Positions 42,058 to 51,041 of a DNA stretch of 64,000 bases are shown one piece after another. Position numbers and translations under genes: made by a program. Within the stretch, counting starts at the first letter, position 1. Each line of letters opens with the position of its first letter. The notes beneath the pieces were generated by a model. That model was given only the letters and a program-made list of their open reading frames with translations. It had not been told where the DNA came from and did not search any database. The stretch comes from JBBSDP01 sp038240605 (GTDB taxonomy: Bacteria > Planctomycetota > Phycisphaerae > Tepidisphaerales > Tepidisphaeraceae): the NCBI GenBank assembly GCA_038240605.1, contig JBBSDP010000026.1, forward strand, positions 1-64,000, written 5' to 3'.

Positions 42058-42567
42058 ATGATGAATGGGATGTTGCCGCGAATTCTTGGTCGGACAATCG
42101 CGATCCTGGCTGGAGCGATCTGGCTCGGCGGACTCGTCTTCTATGCCGGCGCCGTGATTCCAACGGCGCACGAAGTTCTCGGAAGTCATCGCACGGTGGG
42201 CTTCATCACTCAGCGCGTGACGCTCAAGGTCAACGTGATGGCGGTCGTGACGCTCGTTCTATTTGCGGCCGCGATCTGCGGCGGCTGGCGGGATGCAGCG
42301 CAACGACTCCGGTACGTATTGGCCGGCGCGTGGCTGGCGCTCGTTGCGCTGCAAGGATTGCTGTTCGCGTTGCATCCCATGTTGGATCGTCTTCTGGATG
42401 TCGAGCAACAGGAAATTATTGATGAGCAGCGGTTTTACCAACTGCATCGCGCCTACCTCATCAGTTCGATGGGCCAAATGCTCGGCGGACTTGTGCTGCT
42501 CATTTCACTTCTGGTGCTGTGGAGTCGGGCTGATGCGATTGGATTTGACCCGCAAGAGTTGCCTTAA
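42058..42567 (+). CDS. Four-helix membrane protein (DUF4149-like)
   Basis: About 169 residues. Predicted helices: ILGRTIAILAGAIWLGGLVFYAGAVIPTA, VNVMAVVTLVLFAAAICGGW, LRYVLAGAWLALVALQGLLFALH, and QMLGGLVLLISLLVLW. The long loop between TM3 and TM4 has FYQLHRAYLISS. The pattern resembles DUF4149-type membrane proteins and copper-resistance CopD-like small proteins; function unknown. ATG 42058 (MMNGMLPRI) is preferred; ATG 41986 would add 24 residues. Confidence 0.6.
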   Translation: MMNGMLPRILGRTIAILAGAIWLGGLVFYAGAVIPTAHEVLGSHRTVGFITQRVTLKVNVMAVVTLVLFAAAICGGWRDAAQRLRYVLAGAWLALVALQGLLFALHPMLDRLLDVEQQEIIDEQRFYQLHRAYLISSMGQMLGGLVLLISLLVLWSRADAIGFDPQELP

Positions 42568-42792
42568 ACGTCGAAACAACTGCCAGGTGTTTTAATCGGT
42601 AAAACGAGACTTTCCCACTTGCCCTTGAGATTTGAGGCTTGGACGCAGAGCCGATCGCTGTGGCACAATCGTAGCACCGCGGCCGCAGAGAGAGTTTACT
42701 GCTGGATGTGATCGTTGGATCGTTGCGCTGTGATGGTGGCGCCTTTACCGCAGCCATCATGTTGGCTATGATGCGGCCCGTTGCGATTTGCG

Positions 42793-42969
42793 TTAGGCAT
42801 CTTCGCGCTCTGGACGTTGGTCATCGAACCGACGTGCGGCGTCTTTGAGCGCCTGGAACAGCATCTCGCGCCGGCTCAACACGAGCGCGATGGCGACAAC
42901 GGCTGCGCTGATTTGGATCAGCAGATCCCACCGGGTCAAGTTGCCCGCGTGCAGTGGCAGAACGAGCAC
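42793..42969 (-). CDS. Possible small single-pass membrane protein
   Basis: A short minus-strand frame of up to 58 residues (GTG 42969, or TTG 42939) with one clear helix (LLIQISAAVVAIALVLS) and a charged tail (RREMLFQALKDAARRFDDQRPEREDA). Third codon positions are GC-rich, as in genes of this window. It is divergent from the efflux operon. No family recognised. Confidence 0.35.
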   Translation of the reverse strand: MLVLPLHAGNLTRWDLLIQISAAVVAIALVLSRREMLFQALKDAARRFDDQRPEREDA

Positions 42970-43206
42970 TTCCGAATTGATTTGGCATTGCCGCTGGTTG
43001 ATCCGGTGAGTCTGATGCTGGCTCGGCCGCACGAATTTCCCACCCTTCCGTCGCTCTCCACCGATCCGCCTTTGCCATACCCGTCCTTCGTGGTGCCATT
43101 GCGCTTGTAGTCTGCGCACAGCGCATCCGCCCTCGTCTCCCGCTCCCACTCTTTTGAGTTAATACCTCCACGCCCGCCGTCTTGGCGGATGTTTGGGACG
43201 CAGAAT

Positions 43207-44640
43207 ATGCAGCGATTCACCAAGTTCATCTGGCTTTGCACCCTGGCGATCTCGGTCGTCGGTTGCGCGACCTATCAGCGCCACGATTTGAATGCCGTCG
43301 CCAACGAAGCGGAGTTCCGGGATCGCACGCTCGCCGACCCCGGCCTGTATGCCTTCATCTACCGTAACGCGACGACGAAGCCCTCGCAGTGGCCCCCGCG
43401 CGAACTCGACTTGCGCACGCTTACGCTTGCCGCGTTCTACTTCCATCCCGACCTTGACGTGGCCCGGGCGAAAGCCGGTATTGCCGAGGCGGGCATTGTC
43501 ACCGCCGGCCAAAGGCCCAACCCGACGTTCAGCGCCGATCTGGAAAAAACGTTGAACATTGCCTCCGGGGTTAATCCGTACACGCTGGGCCTGAGCCTGG
43601 ATATCCCCATCGAGACGGCGGGCAAGCGGGGCTACCGGATCGCTCAAGCCAAGGCGCTTTCAGATGCGGCGCGTCTTGAAATAGCCGAGGCTGGCTGGGC
43701 CGTACGAAGCCGCTTGCGGGGCGCGCTGATGAATCACTTGCTGGCTCGCCGCGACCTGGATGCTCTACAAGCGGAGCAAGCCGCCCGCAGTGAAGCGGTA
43801 ACACTGTTGGAGCGGAGGCTGGCGGCGGGTCAGGTGTCAGTGGTCGAAGTGGACATCGCTCGCATCGACGCGGACGGCGCGCGGCTGGCGGCAGTGGCCG
43901 CGCAGGGGCAAGTGGTTGAGACGCGAGCAGCCCTTGCCGCGGCGATCGGATTGCCGGCTTCCGCCCTCGATGACGTGCAAATCCGTTGGCCGGAGCTGGA
44001 CACGCTTCCCGACGAGCAAGCCCTTTCGCGGTTCACGATTCAGCGAGCCGGGCTTCTGAATCGGCTGGATGTTCGCCGACTGCTTGCCGAATACGCCGCC
44101 ACAGAGGCCGCCCTGCGTCTTGAGATCGCCAAGCAATATCCGGACATCCGCCTGGGACCGGACTACACGTTTGAGAACGGGGACAACAAGTTCGGGCTGG
44201 GGCTGATTTTTGACCTTCCGGTGTTCAATCAGAATCAGGGTTCGATCGCCGAAGCGCAAGCCAAACGCAGGCAGGCGGCCGCGCAGTTCATGGCGCTGCA
44301 AGCGCAGGTGATCGGCCAGACCGCACAGGTGACGGCGCGATACCGCTCCGCGCTGGCAGAGCTGGCCGAAGCCGATCGGCTTTATGCTCTGCAACAGAGG
44401 CGATTCCAATCGGTGCAGCGCAGCGTCGAGGTCGGTGAGGATGACCTTCTCACTTTGGCCAGTGCTCGCGTGCAGAGTGCTGTAACGGCGCGATCGCGTC
44501 TCGACGCATTAAGGAAAGCGCAGGCGGCGCTGGGAGCGCTGGAGGACGTGGTTCAGCGGCCTCTCGATGACGCCGGCGCCATACCGGATGTTCCCACGTC
44601 CAATCCGCGCGACGAACCACAGAAGGAAGTGAAGCGATGA
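43207..44640 (+). CDS. TolC/CzcC-type outer membrane efflux channel
   Basis: A 477-residue outer-membrane factor. It begins with a lipoprotein-like signal (WLCTLAISVVGC) and contains the two related coiled-coil repeats of the family. The first includes LDVARAKAGIAEAGIVTAGQRPNPTFSAD, the second LRLEIAKQYPDIRLGPDYTFENGDNKFGLGLIFDLPVFNQNQG. It forms the exit duct of a tripartite pump. The stop overlaps the adaptor start (ATGA). ATG 43207 or ATG 43189 may be the start. Confidence 0.9.
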   Translation: MQRFTKFIWLCTLAISVVGCATYQRHDLNAVANEAEFRDRTLADPGLYAFIYRNATTKPSQWPPRELDLRTLTLAAFYFHPDLDVARAKAGIAEAGIVTAGQRPNPTFSADLEKTLNIASGVNPYTLGLSLDIPIETAGKRGYRIAQAKALSDAARLEIAEAGWAVRSRLRGALMNHLLARRDLDALQAEQAARSEAVTLLERRLAAGQVSVVEVDIARIDADGARLAAVAAQGQVVETRAALAAAIGLPASALDDVQIRWPELDTLPDEQALSRFTIQRAGLLNRLDVRRLLAEYAATEAALRLEIAKQYPDIRLGPDYTFENGDNKFGLGLIFDLPVFNQNQGSIAEAQAKRRQAAAQFMALQAQVIGQTAQVTARYRSALAELAEADRLYALQQRRFQSVQRSVEVGEDDLLTLASARVQSAVTARSRLDALRKAQAALGALEDVVQRPLDDAGAIPDVPTSNPRDEPQKEVKR

Positions 44641-45902
44641 ATAAGGTGCTCAAGTGGATCATCGGAATCGTGGTGCTGGCGGTATTGGCGGCGCTGGGCA
44701 CGTGGGCCTTTGTCGAGGGCCGCAAAGAGTTGGCGATGGAGCGCGAGCGCGAAGCGCCGATTAAAGTGCCGCCGCGCGCGTCACGCACCGCCGACGGCGA
44801 GACGGTCATCACATTAGACGGTCCGACTCAGCAGCGGATCGGCCTCAAGGTCGAACCGCTTTCGGCTCTGTCGCTCCCGCCGCAGATGCTCGCCTACGGC
44901 ACGCTGCAAGAAGACCCGTCTCAGACCTTCACGGTTCGCTCGCCTGTTGCCGGCAAGCTGCTCACGTCTGCGGGTGGGAAGTGGCCGAGCGTCGGCGATG
45001 TGCTGGCCGATGGCGCCGCGGTGGGTGCGGTCGAGCCGCGCTTCGCCCCGGTGGATCGCGTGGACCTGGCCTCGAAGCTGGCCTCGGCACGGGCGGACGT
45101 GGAAGCAACGACCGCTTCATTGGTAGCTGCCCGCGCCGGCTACGAACGGCTCAAAACGCTGAACGGTCAAGAGGCCAACAGCGTTTCCCAGCGCGCGCTG
45201 CAAGAAGCCGAAGCGCAGGTCAAGGGCGCCGAAGCTCGGCTCAAGGCTGCGACCGATACAGCGAAGTTGATCGAATCGGCGATGGGCGCAAAGGCCGGCC
45301 CGACTGGGCCGCTGCCGCTCACCGTTGAGCGCGGCGGGCAGGTGATCGAACTGCCGGCGAATCCAGGAGAATCTTTTGAAGCCGGCCAAGCCGTCTTGAA
45401 GGTCGCGCGGTTCGACAAGCTGCTGGCGGCGGTGTCCGTCCTGCCGGGCCAGCGCATTGATCCTTCCGTGAACGCGGCACGCATACTCGTCACCGGGTTC
45501 GAGGATCATCCAATCAACGGCGAGCGCGTGGCGATCGCGCCGGCCGTGAATGCCAAGACGCTCGCGCAGACGTTTCTGTTTCGCATCAGCGACTCTGCGC
45601 TGGGGCTACGGCCGGGCATGGCCGTCGCTGCGCACCTGACGCCGCCCGGCAAAGCGCGCAAAGGTGTTGTCATTCCGCGTTCCGCCGTGGTGCGGTTGAA
45701 CGGGAAAGCATGGGCCTACGTCCAGACCGCCGACGACAAGTTCACACGACGCGAAGTCTCGACGGCCGATCCAACCACACAAGGTTGGTTCGTCACCACA
45801 GGATGGAAGGAAGACGAGCGCGTCTTGACCGCCGGCGCTCAGACGCTTCTCTCCGAAGAACTCAAGAGCCAAATCCAGGTCGGCGAGGAAGGGAACAAGT
45901 GA
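44637..45902 (+). CDS. RND efflux periplasmic adaptor (CzcB/CusB-like)
   Basis: A 421-residue membrane-fusion protein with an N-terminal anchor (LKWIIGIVVLAVLAALGTWAFVEG) and a barrel/lipoyl domain including TVRSPVAGKLLTSAGGKWPSVGDVL. A helical hairpin follows (about 145-215; ARADVEATTASLVAARAGYERLKTLNGQ). The C-terminal barrel shows KGVVIPRSAVVRLNGKAWAYVQTADDKFTRREV. No Met-rich copper motif is evident. It overlaps the channel gene by 4 nt upstream and the MFS gene by 4 nt downstream. Confidence 0.9.
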   Translation: MNKVLKWIIGIVVLAVLAALGTWAFVEGRKELAMEREREAPIKVPPRASRTADGETVITLDGPTQQRIGLKVEPLSALSLPPQMLAYGTLQEDPSQTFTVRSPVAGKLLTSAGGKWPSVGDVLADGAAVGAVEPRFAPVDRVDLASKLASARADVEATTASLVAARAGYERLKTLNGQEANSVSQRALQEAEAQVKGAEARLKAATDTAKLIESAMGAKAGPTGPLPLTVERGGQVIELPANPGESFEAGQAVLKVARFDKLLAAVSVLPGQRIDPSVNAARILVTGFEDHPINGERVAIAPAVNAKTLAQTFLFRISDSALGLRPGMAVAAHLTPPGKARKGVVIPRSAVVRLNGKAWAYVQTADDKFTRREVSTADPTTQGWFVTTGWKEDERVLTAGAQTLLSEELKSQIQVGEEGNK

Positions 45903-47131
45903 CTCGCGCCGGCACGGAAATTCCGGCTTCGCGATTTCGCGGGATCACCCGCAACGTCGTCATCCTCGGCTGGGTCAGTTTCTTCACCGACCTTGCGTCG
46001 GAGATGCTGTACCCTGTCGTTCCGCTATTCCTTGTGGGCACGCTCGGCGCTTCGCCGGCGCTATTGGGAATGATCGACGGGTTGGCAGAGGGGATCAGCA
46101 GCGGCCTGCGCTGGATCATGGGCGCGCTGTCGGACCGCTCCCGCCGGCGCAAGCCGTTCGTCGTCGCCGGCTACGCGCTCTCGGCGTTTACTCGTCCGCT
46201 GATGGGTCTGGCCGCGTTCGCGATTGGCTGGCCGTTGTTCCTTGTGGCGCGGTGCGCGGATCGCCTCGGCAAATCGGTTCGCACGTCGGCGCGCGATGCG
46301 CTCATTGCCGACTCCACCGAACCGCAGTACCGGGGCGCTGCCTTTGGATTTCATCGGGCCGTCGATACCTTCGGGGCCGTCGTCGGCCCGCTCGTCGCGC
46401 TATTGATCGTCACGCTCAAGCCCGACATCCCGCTGGCGTGGCTGTTCTTCATCGCGTTCGTGCCGGGGCTATTGAGTGCGCTACTGGCGCTACTGGCGGT
46501 GAAGGACACTCCGCACCCGCCGGGCGAGGGCAAGCCGCCGTCAATCCTGCAACCGTTCCCCCGTCCCTTCTGGACGCTCATCGCCGCCAATGCGCTCTTC
46601 TCGCTCGGCAACAGCAGCGATTCGTTCCTGATCCTCCGGTCCAAGGAACTGGGGCTGAAGTTCAGCAGCGTAATCCTCGCCTTCGCCCTGTACAACGCCG
46701 TCTATTCCCTCGGTGCCATTCCGCTTGGCCGATTGTCCGATCGGATCGGACGCAAGCCCGTCGTCATCAGTGGATGGCTGTTCTTTGCCGCCGTCTACTT
46801 GGGATTCGCCTGGATGAAATCGCCGTTGGCGCCGTGGGTTCTATTCCCGATGTACGGGCTGTATCAGGCGTTCTCGGAAGGCGTCACCAAGGCGATGGTC
46901 AGTGACGTGGTGCCGCAGCACCAGCGGGCCGGGGCGATCGGTCTGTTCTACACCGTGAGTGGGCTGGGCCAGCTTGTTGCCAGCGTGGTCGCCGGATTGG
47001 TCTGGCACGTGCGTCTGTTCAACAACCAGTTGATGCTCGCGTTCCTGATCGGCGCGGTTTGCGCCGCGGCGGCGGTCCCCATCATCGCAATAGTTCGCTT
47101 AGGCGCGCGCGGCGGAGTTAAACCATGCTGA
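45899..47131 (+). CDS. MFS transporter inside the RND operon
   Basis: A 410-residue, 12-helix MFS protein starting with GTG 45899, which overlaps the adaptor stop. TM1 is ILGWVSFFTDLASEMLYPVVPLFL. The loop motif GALSDRSRRRKPFVVAGY and the central RCADRLGKSVRTSARDALIADS match a family of proteobacterial and planctomycete efflux MFS proteins often found with metal resistance genes. It overlaps the following RND gene by 7 nt, so it is a true operon member. The substrate is unknown. Confidence 0.88.
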   Translation: MTRAGTEIPASRFRGITRNVVILGWVSFFTDLASEMLYPVVPLFLVGTLGASPALLGMIDGLAEGISSGLRWIMGALSDRSRRRKPFVVAGYALSAFTRPLMGLAAFAIGWPLFLVARCADRLGKSVRTSARDALIADSTEPQYRGAAFGFHRAVDTFGAVVGPLVALLIVTLKPDIPLAWLFFIAFVPGLLSALLALLAVKDTPHPPGEGKPPSILQPFPRPFWTLIAANALFSLGNSSDSFLILRSKELGLKFSSVILAFALYNAVYSLGAIPLGRLSDRIGRKPVVISGWLFFAAVYLGFAWMKSPLAPWVLFPMYGLYQAFSEGVTKAMVSDVVPQHQRAGAIGLFYTVSGLGQLVASVVAGLVWHVRLFNNQLMLAFLIGAVCAAAAVPIIAIVRLGARGGVKPC

Positions 47132-50100
47132 CAGGTCTCGTCCGATTCTCGATTCGCTTTCGCGGCGTCGTCATTGCGTTGGCGTGTTTGCTCGCGGGGT
47201 ATGGCGTGTGGATCGAGGTGCATTCCAGGTTCGACGTGTTCCCGGAGTTCGCGCCGCCGCTGGTGGTCATCCAGACCGAAGCGCCGGGGCTGTCGCCCGA
47301 AGAGGTGGAGACGCTGGTGACGCGGCCGATCGAGAACGCGGTCAACGGCGTCGGAAATCTGGAATCCATCCGTTCGCAGTCGATCCAGGGGCTCTCGGTC
47401 GTCACCGCGACCTTTCAGCAAAGCGCCGACATCTTCCGCTCGCGACAACTGGTCGCCGAAATGCTAACGCAGGCGGCCGGGCAAATGCCCAAGGGCGTGT
47501 CTCCCCCGACGATGGCCCCGCTGACATCGTCCACCAGCGTCATGCTCAACATCGGGCTTACATCCGACCAGCGCTCGGCGATGGAGTTGCGAACCTTCGC
47601 CGACTGGACCGTGCGCCCGCGACTGCTCGGCGTGCCGGGCGTGGCGAAGGTGGTCATCTTTGGCGGCGAAGTCAAGCAGCTTCAAGTTCAGGTGAAGCCG
47701 GATCGACTGGTGGCATTTGGCCTCTCGATCAACGACGTGCTCGACGCCGCAAGGATTTCCACGGGCGTGCGCGGGGCGGGCTTCGTGGAAAACAAGAACC
47801 AGCGCATTGTCATTCAAACCCAAGGCCAATCCATCACGCCCGAGCAACTCGGGGAAGTGGTCATTGTCCATCACAATAGCGCGAGCGTCCGCCTCAAAGA
47901 CGTAGCCGATGTTGTGGCGGCGGCGGAACCGAAGCTCGGCGATGCGTCGATCATGGGCAAAGGCGGTGTGATTCTCGTCGTTTCCAGCCAGTACGGCGCG
48001 AACACGATGGAGGTCACACAAGCCGCCGAGAGCGCGCTGGCGGAGATGAAGCCCGCCTTTGAAGCGGAGAAGATCACCGTCCACCCGGCGCTGTTCCGCC
48101 CGGCCAACTTCATCACGACCGCCATCAGCAACGTGAACCACTCACTGCTGCTCGGCGGCGTGCTGGTGTCGATTGTGCTGTTTCTGTTCCTGTTCAACGT
48201 CCGCACGGCGTTCATTTCATTGACGGCGATTCCGCTCTCGCTGCTGATCGCCGTTATCATCCTCGATCACTTCGGCCTCACGCTCAACACGCTGACGCTC
48301 GGCGGGCTCGCCATCGCCATCGGCGAAGTGGTCGATGACGCCATCATCGACGTGGAAAACATCTTTCGCCGGCTGCGGGAGAACCGCGCTGCCGGCAATC
48401 CCAAATCCGCATTTGGAGTCGTCCTCCATGCCTCGATTGAAGTACGAAGCGCCGTGATCTACGCGACGTTCGTCGTTGCGCTGGTTTTCGTGCCGGTGCT
48501 CACCATGTCGGGGATTCAAGGCCGGTTGTTCGCGCCGCTGGGGCTGGCGTACATCGTGGCAACGATGGCCTCGCTGGTGGTGGCGCTGACGCTGACGCCG
48601 GCGTTGTCGTATGTCATGCTCGCAAAGGGCCCCAGGAAGGAAGCAGGCGAGCCGCCCGTTTACCGCTGGCTCATCGGGCACTATCGCCGGTGGCTGGACG
48701 CGATGATTCACCGCGCGAGGTTGATGATCGTTATTTTGCTGGTCCTCTTCGTCGGAGCGCTGGCGACACTGCCTTTTTTCGGCGGCGCGTTTCTGCCGGA
48801 GTTCCGCGAGGGGCATTTCATCGTCCACATGTCCGCGGTTCCGGGCACGTCGATTGACGAATCGCTCCGCATTGGGCGTGAAGTGACGATGGAATTATTG
48901 AAGAACGAGCACATCCGCTCTGTCTCTCAGCGCGTCGGGCGCGCCGAGAAGGCGGACGACACATGGGGGACACACTACAGCGAGTTCAATGTGGACCTCG
49001 TGCCCTTGCAGGGCGAGGAAGCGGAGGCAGTGCAGTCGGAAATTCGAGACGCGCTATCCAAATTCCCCGGCGTCTACTTCGCCATCAAGCCGTTCCTCAC
49101 CGAGCGCATCGAGGAAACAATCTCCGGCGCGACCGCTCAAGTGTCCATCAAAATCTTCGGCGACGATCTGGACGTGATCGACCAGAAGGCCCAGGAGATC
49201 GCCAAAACGGTTTCAGGTGTCCAAGGCGCGGCAGACGTGCAGGTGGAATCACCTCCGGGCACGCCGCAGTGGGTCGTGAAGCTCCGGCCGGAGCGCCTCA
49301 AGCAATTCGGGTTTCAGCCGGTCGATGTCCTCGAAGCGGTGCAGACCGCTTATCAGGGCGCGTCCGTCGCGCAGACCTATGAGGGCAGCAAGGTGTTCGA
49401 CGTCGCGGTGATCCTCAACGCACAAGATCGCCAAGACCCCGAACAGGTTGGATCGTTGCTGCTCCGCGCACCTGACGGGACACGTGTGCCGTTGAACGAG
49501 CTGGCAGAAATCTTCCAGCGTGCCGGCCGGTACGTCGTCCTGCATGACGGCGCGCGCCGCCGGCAGGCCGTCACCTGCAACGTCGGCGGGCGGGATGTTG
49601 CGTCGTTCGTCAAAGACGCGCAACAGAAGATCGCGAACGAAGTCTCCTTCCCGCCCGGTGTGTACTCGGTCTTCACTGGCGCTGCCCAAGCCCAATCGCA
49701 AGCTCGCAACGAAATCCTCCTGCACTCGCTCATCGCAGGCGTGGGCATCGTGCTGCTGCTGTCTACGGTGATGGGCAACTTGCGGAATCTGCTCCTGGTA
49801 CTGGTGAATCTACCCTTCGCCTTGGTCGGCGGGGTGCTGGCGGTATTCTTTACCGGCGGCTGGCTGTCGGTCGGGTCGCTGGTCGGATTCGTGACATTGT
49901 TCGGCATCACGACGCGCAACTCGATCATGATGATTTCCCACTTCGAGCATCTGGTGGATCAGGAAGGCATGGCGTGGGGTGAAGAAGCGGCGCTCAAGGG
50001 AGCGTCTGAGCGACTCGTGCCGATCCTGATGACGGCCCTGGTCACGGCGCTGGGATTGCTCCCTCTTGCCATCGGCAGCGGCGCGCCCGGCCGCGAAATC

Positions 50101-50250
50101 GAGGGACCGATGGCGATTGTCATTCTTGGGGGTTTGCTAACCTCGACCGTGTTGAATCTACTCGTCTTGCCGACGCTTGCGCTACGATTCGGCCGTTTCG
50201 TCCCGACGGGCGAGGCCGGCGAGGAGAGAGTTGTCCCCGTAACGGCATAA
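47125..50250 (+). CDS. Heavy-metal-type RND efflux pump (CzcA/CusA-like)
   Basis: A 1041-residue RND inner-membrane pump. HME-family signatures are FDVFPEFAPPLVVIQTEAPGLSPEEVETLVTRPIE near the N-terminus and the TM4 motif GGLAIAIGEVVDDAIIDVENIFRRLRE with the proton-relay acids. The second half has VTLFGITTRNSIMMISHFEHLV. The DFG/DGA variant of true Zn/Co exporters is replaced by EVVDDAIID, so the metal cannot be named from sequence. It works with the adjacent channel and adaptor to export metal or organic cations out of the cell. Confidence 0.93.
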   Translation: MLTGLVRFSIRFRGVVIALACLLAGYGVWIEVHSRFDVFPEFAPPLVVIQTEAPGLSPEEVETLVTRPIENAVNGVGNLESIRSQSIQGLSVVTATFQQSADIFRSRQLVAEMLTQAAGQMPKGVSPPTMAPLTSSTSVMLNIGLTSDQRSAMELRTFADWTVRPRLLGVPGVAKVVIFGGEVKQLQVQVKPDRLVAFGLSINDVLDAARISTGVRGAGFVENKNQRIVIQTQGQSITPEQLGEVVIVHHNSASVRLKDVADVVAAAEPKLGDASIMGKGGVILVVSSQYGANTMEVTQAAESALAEMKPAFEAEKITVHPALFRPANFITTAISNVNHSLLLGGVLVSIVLFLFLFNVRTAFISLTAIPLSLLIAVIILDHFGLTLNTLTLGGLAIAIGEVVDDAIIDVENIFRRLRENRAAGNPKSAFGVVLHASIEVRSAVIYATFVVALVFVPVLTMSGIQGRLFAPLGLAYIVATMASLVVALTLTPALSYVMLAKGPRKEAGEPPVYRWLIGHYRRWLDAMIHRARLMIVILLVLFVGALATLPFFGGAFLPEFREGHFIVHMSAVPGTSIDESLRIGREVTMELLKNEHIRSVSQRVGRAEKADDTWGTHYSEFNVDLVPLQGEEAEAVQSEIRDALSKFPGVYFAIKPFLTERIEETISGATAQVSIKIFGDDLDVIDQKAQEIAKTVSGVQGAADVQVESPPGTPQWVVKLRPERLKQFGFQPVDVLEAVQTAYQGASVAQTYEGSKVFDVAVILNAQDRQDPEQVGSLLLRAPDGTRVPLNELAEIFQRAGRYVVLHDGARRRQAVTCNVGGRDVASFVKDAQQKIANEVSFPPGVYSVFTGAAQAQSQARNEILLHSLIAGVGIVLLLSTVMGNLRNLLLVLVNLPFALVGGVLAVFFTGGWLSVGSLVGFVTLFGITTRNSIMMISHFEHLVDQEGMAWGEEAALKGASERLVPILMTALVTALGLLPLAIGSGAPGREIEGPMAIVILGGLLTSTVLNLLVLPTLALRFGRFVPTGEAGEERVVPVTA

Positions 50251-50347
50251 CGGGCCGGGAGTTTCGCCATGACGCAATCGAACTTGAGCCATCTTATCGC
50301 CATCGAATTTGTGATCCGCATCGCGGCGCATTAACCATGAGGTGAGT

Positions 50348-50578
50348 ATGACCCGACATATGTTTCTTGTGATTGGCCTTCTGATGTTGCCCGGCGGGCG
50401 GGTTCTGGGCAATGCGCTGCATAACCGACTCGTGTTTCTGGCGGTGACAGGCTTCGGCGGCATCTTCATTATGTGCGATATCGCCGCGACGATCTTTATC
50501 AAAATCATCCAGTCCGGCCGCGAGCCTCCCGGATTTCACGTTCTGAACGATGAAACTGGCCGCGATCGGACCAAGTGA
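50348..50578 (+). CDS. Small membrane protein at the end of the efflux operon
   Basis: A 76-residue protein with two helices (MFLVIGLLMLPGGRVLG and LVFLAVTGFGGIFIMCDIAATIFIKII) and a short polar tail. ATG 50348 follows GAGGTGAG. It lies about 100 nt after the RND gene on the same strand. Not recognised; it could be a small pump accessory. The opposite strand is also open here (50294-50767) with hydrophobic segments, so the call is moderate. Confidence 0.45.
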   Translation: MTRHMFLVIGLLMLPGGRVLGNALHNRLVFLAVTGFGGIFIMCDIAATIFIKIIQSGREPPGFHVLNDETGRDRTK

Positions 50579-51041
50579 CCCTCGCCGCTGCTGGGTGCGT
50601 TTATCCTCTCCGAGAACGCCGCCGTCGATCGTCACCCATCCGGCGATGATCGGCAGGAGCAGATCCGCAACAAGTAAGCGGCCCATGACGTGCCTGCGAA
50701 ACACCATGCCTGAATAAGCCAGCCACGCGGTGCATCCCCAGCACGTCGCAACGACTACCCACAGCACGGCGGCTTCAACGCCGAACTTGAGAGTAGACGC
50801 TTGCGGCAGCCTGTGTCTCCGACGCTTACGCTTGCGGCGGCGGGTTGGCGATGGAGCCAGAATACCGCGCGTGCGGACTGTAGCGCGAATTGCCGGATAA
50901 CGGCACCTTTTATGGGCGGCGGGCGTAGCGGCCCCCCGCTACGAACCTCCGACCATCAATCCATCCCAAGAAAAAAGCGATCCAAAGATCGCTAGTGCGT
51001 ACGTCAATATAGTCCGGCCTCTGCCTGCCCCGTTGTTCCGG
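50579..51041. other. Intergenic region between efflux operon and secreted-protein gene
   Basis: About 460 bases without a confident gene. On the minus strand a frame from 50767 (MLWVVVATCWGCTAWLAYSG, then RLLVADLLLPIIAGWVT) looks like two membrane helices. It then becomes low-complexity sequence opposite the small plus-strand gene, so it could be a decayed membrane protein. The right end holds the terminator of the minus-strand gene. Confidence 0.3.
50969..50992 (-). terminator. Rho-independent terminator
   Basis: On the minus strand, a perfect GCGATC CTTT-type stem (plus strand GCGATCCAAAGATCGC at 50977-50992) is followed by six Ts (plus-strand AAAAAA at 50971-50976). It lies about 50 nt after the stop of the large secreted protein gene, in the right orientation. 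Confidence 0.75.

Noticed and set aside
42781..43110. Plus-strand 109-codon frame upstream of the efflux operon
   Set aside because: Weak coding character and no hydrophobic or domain pattern in context; the minus-strand small membrane frame has better codon use.
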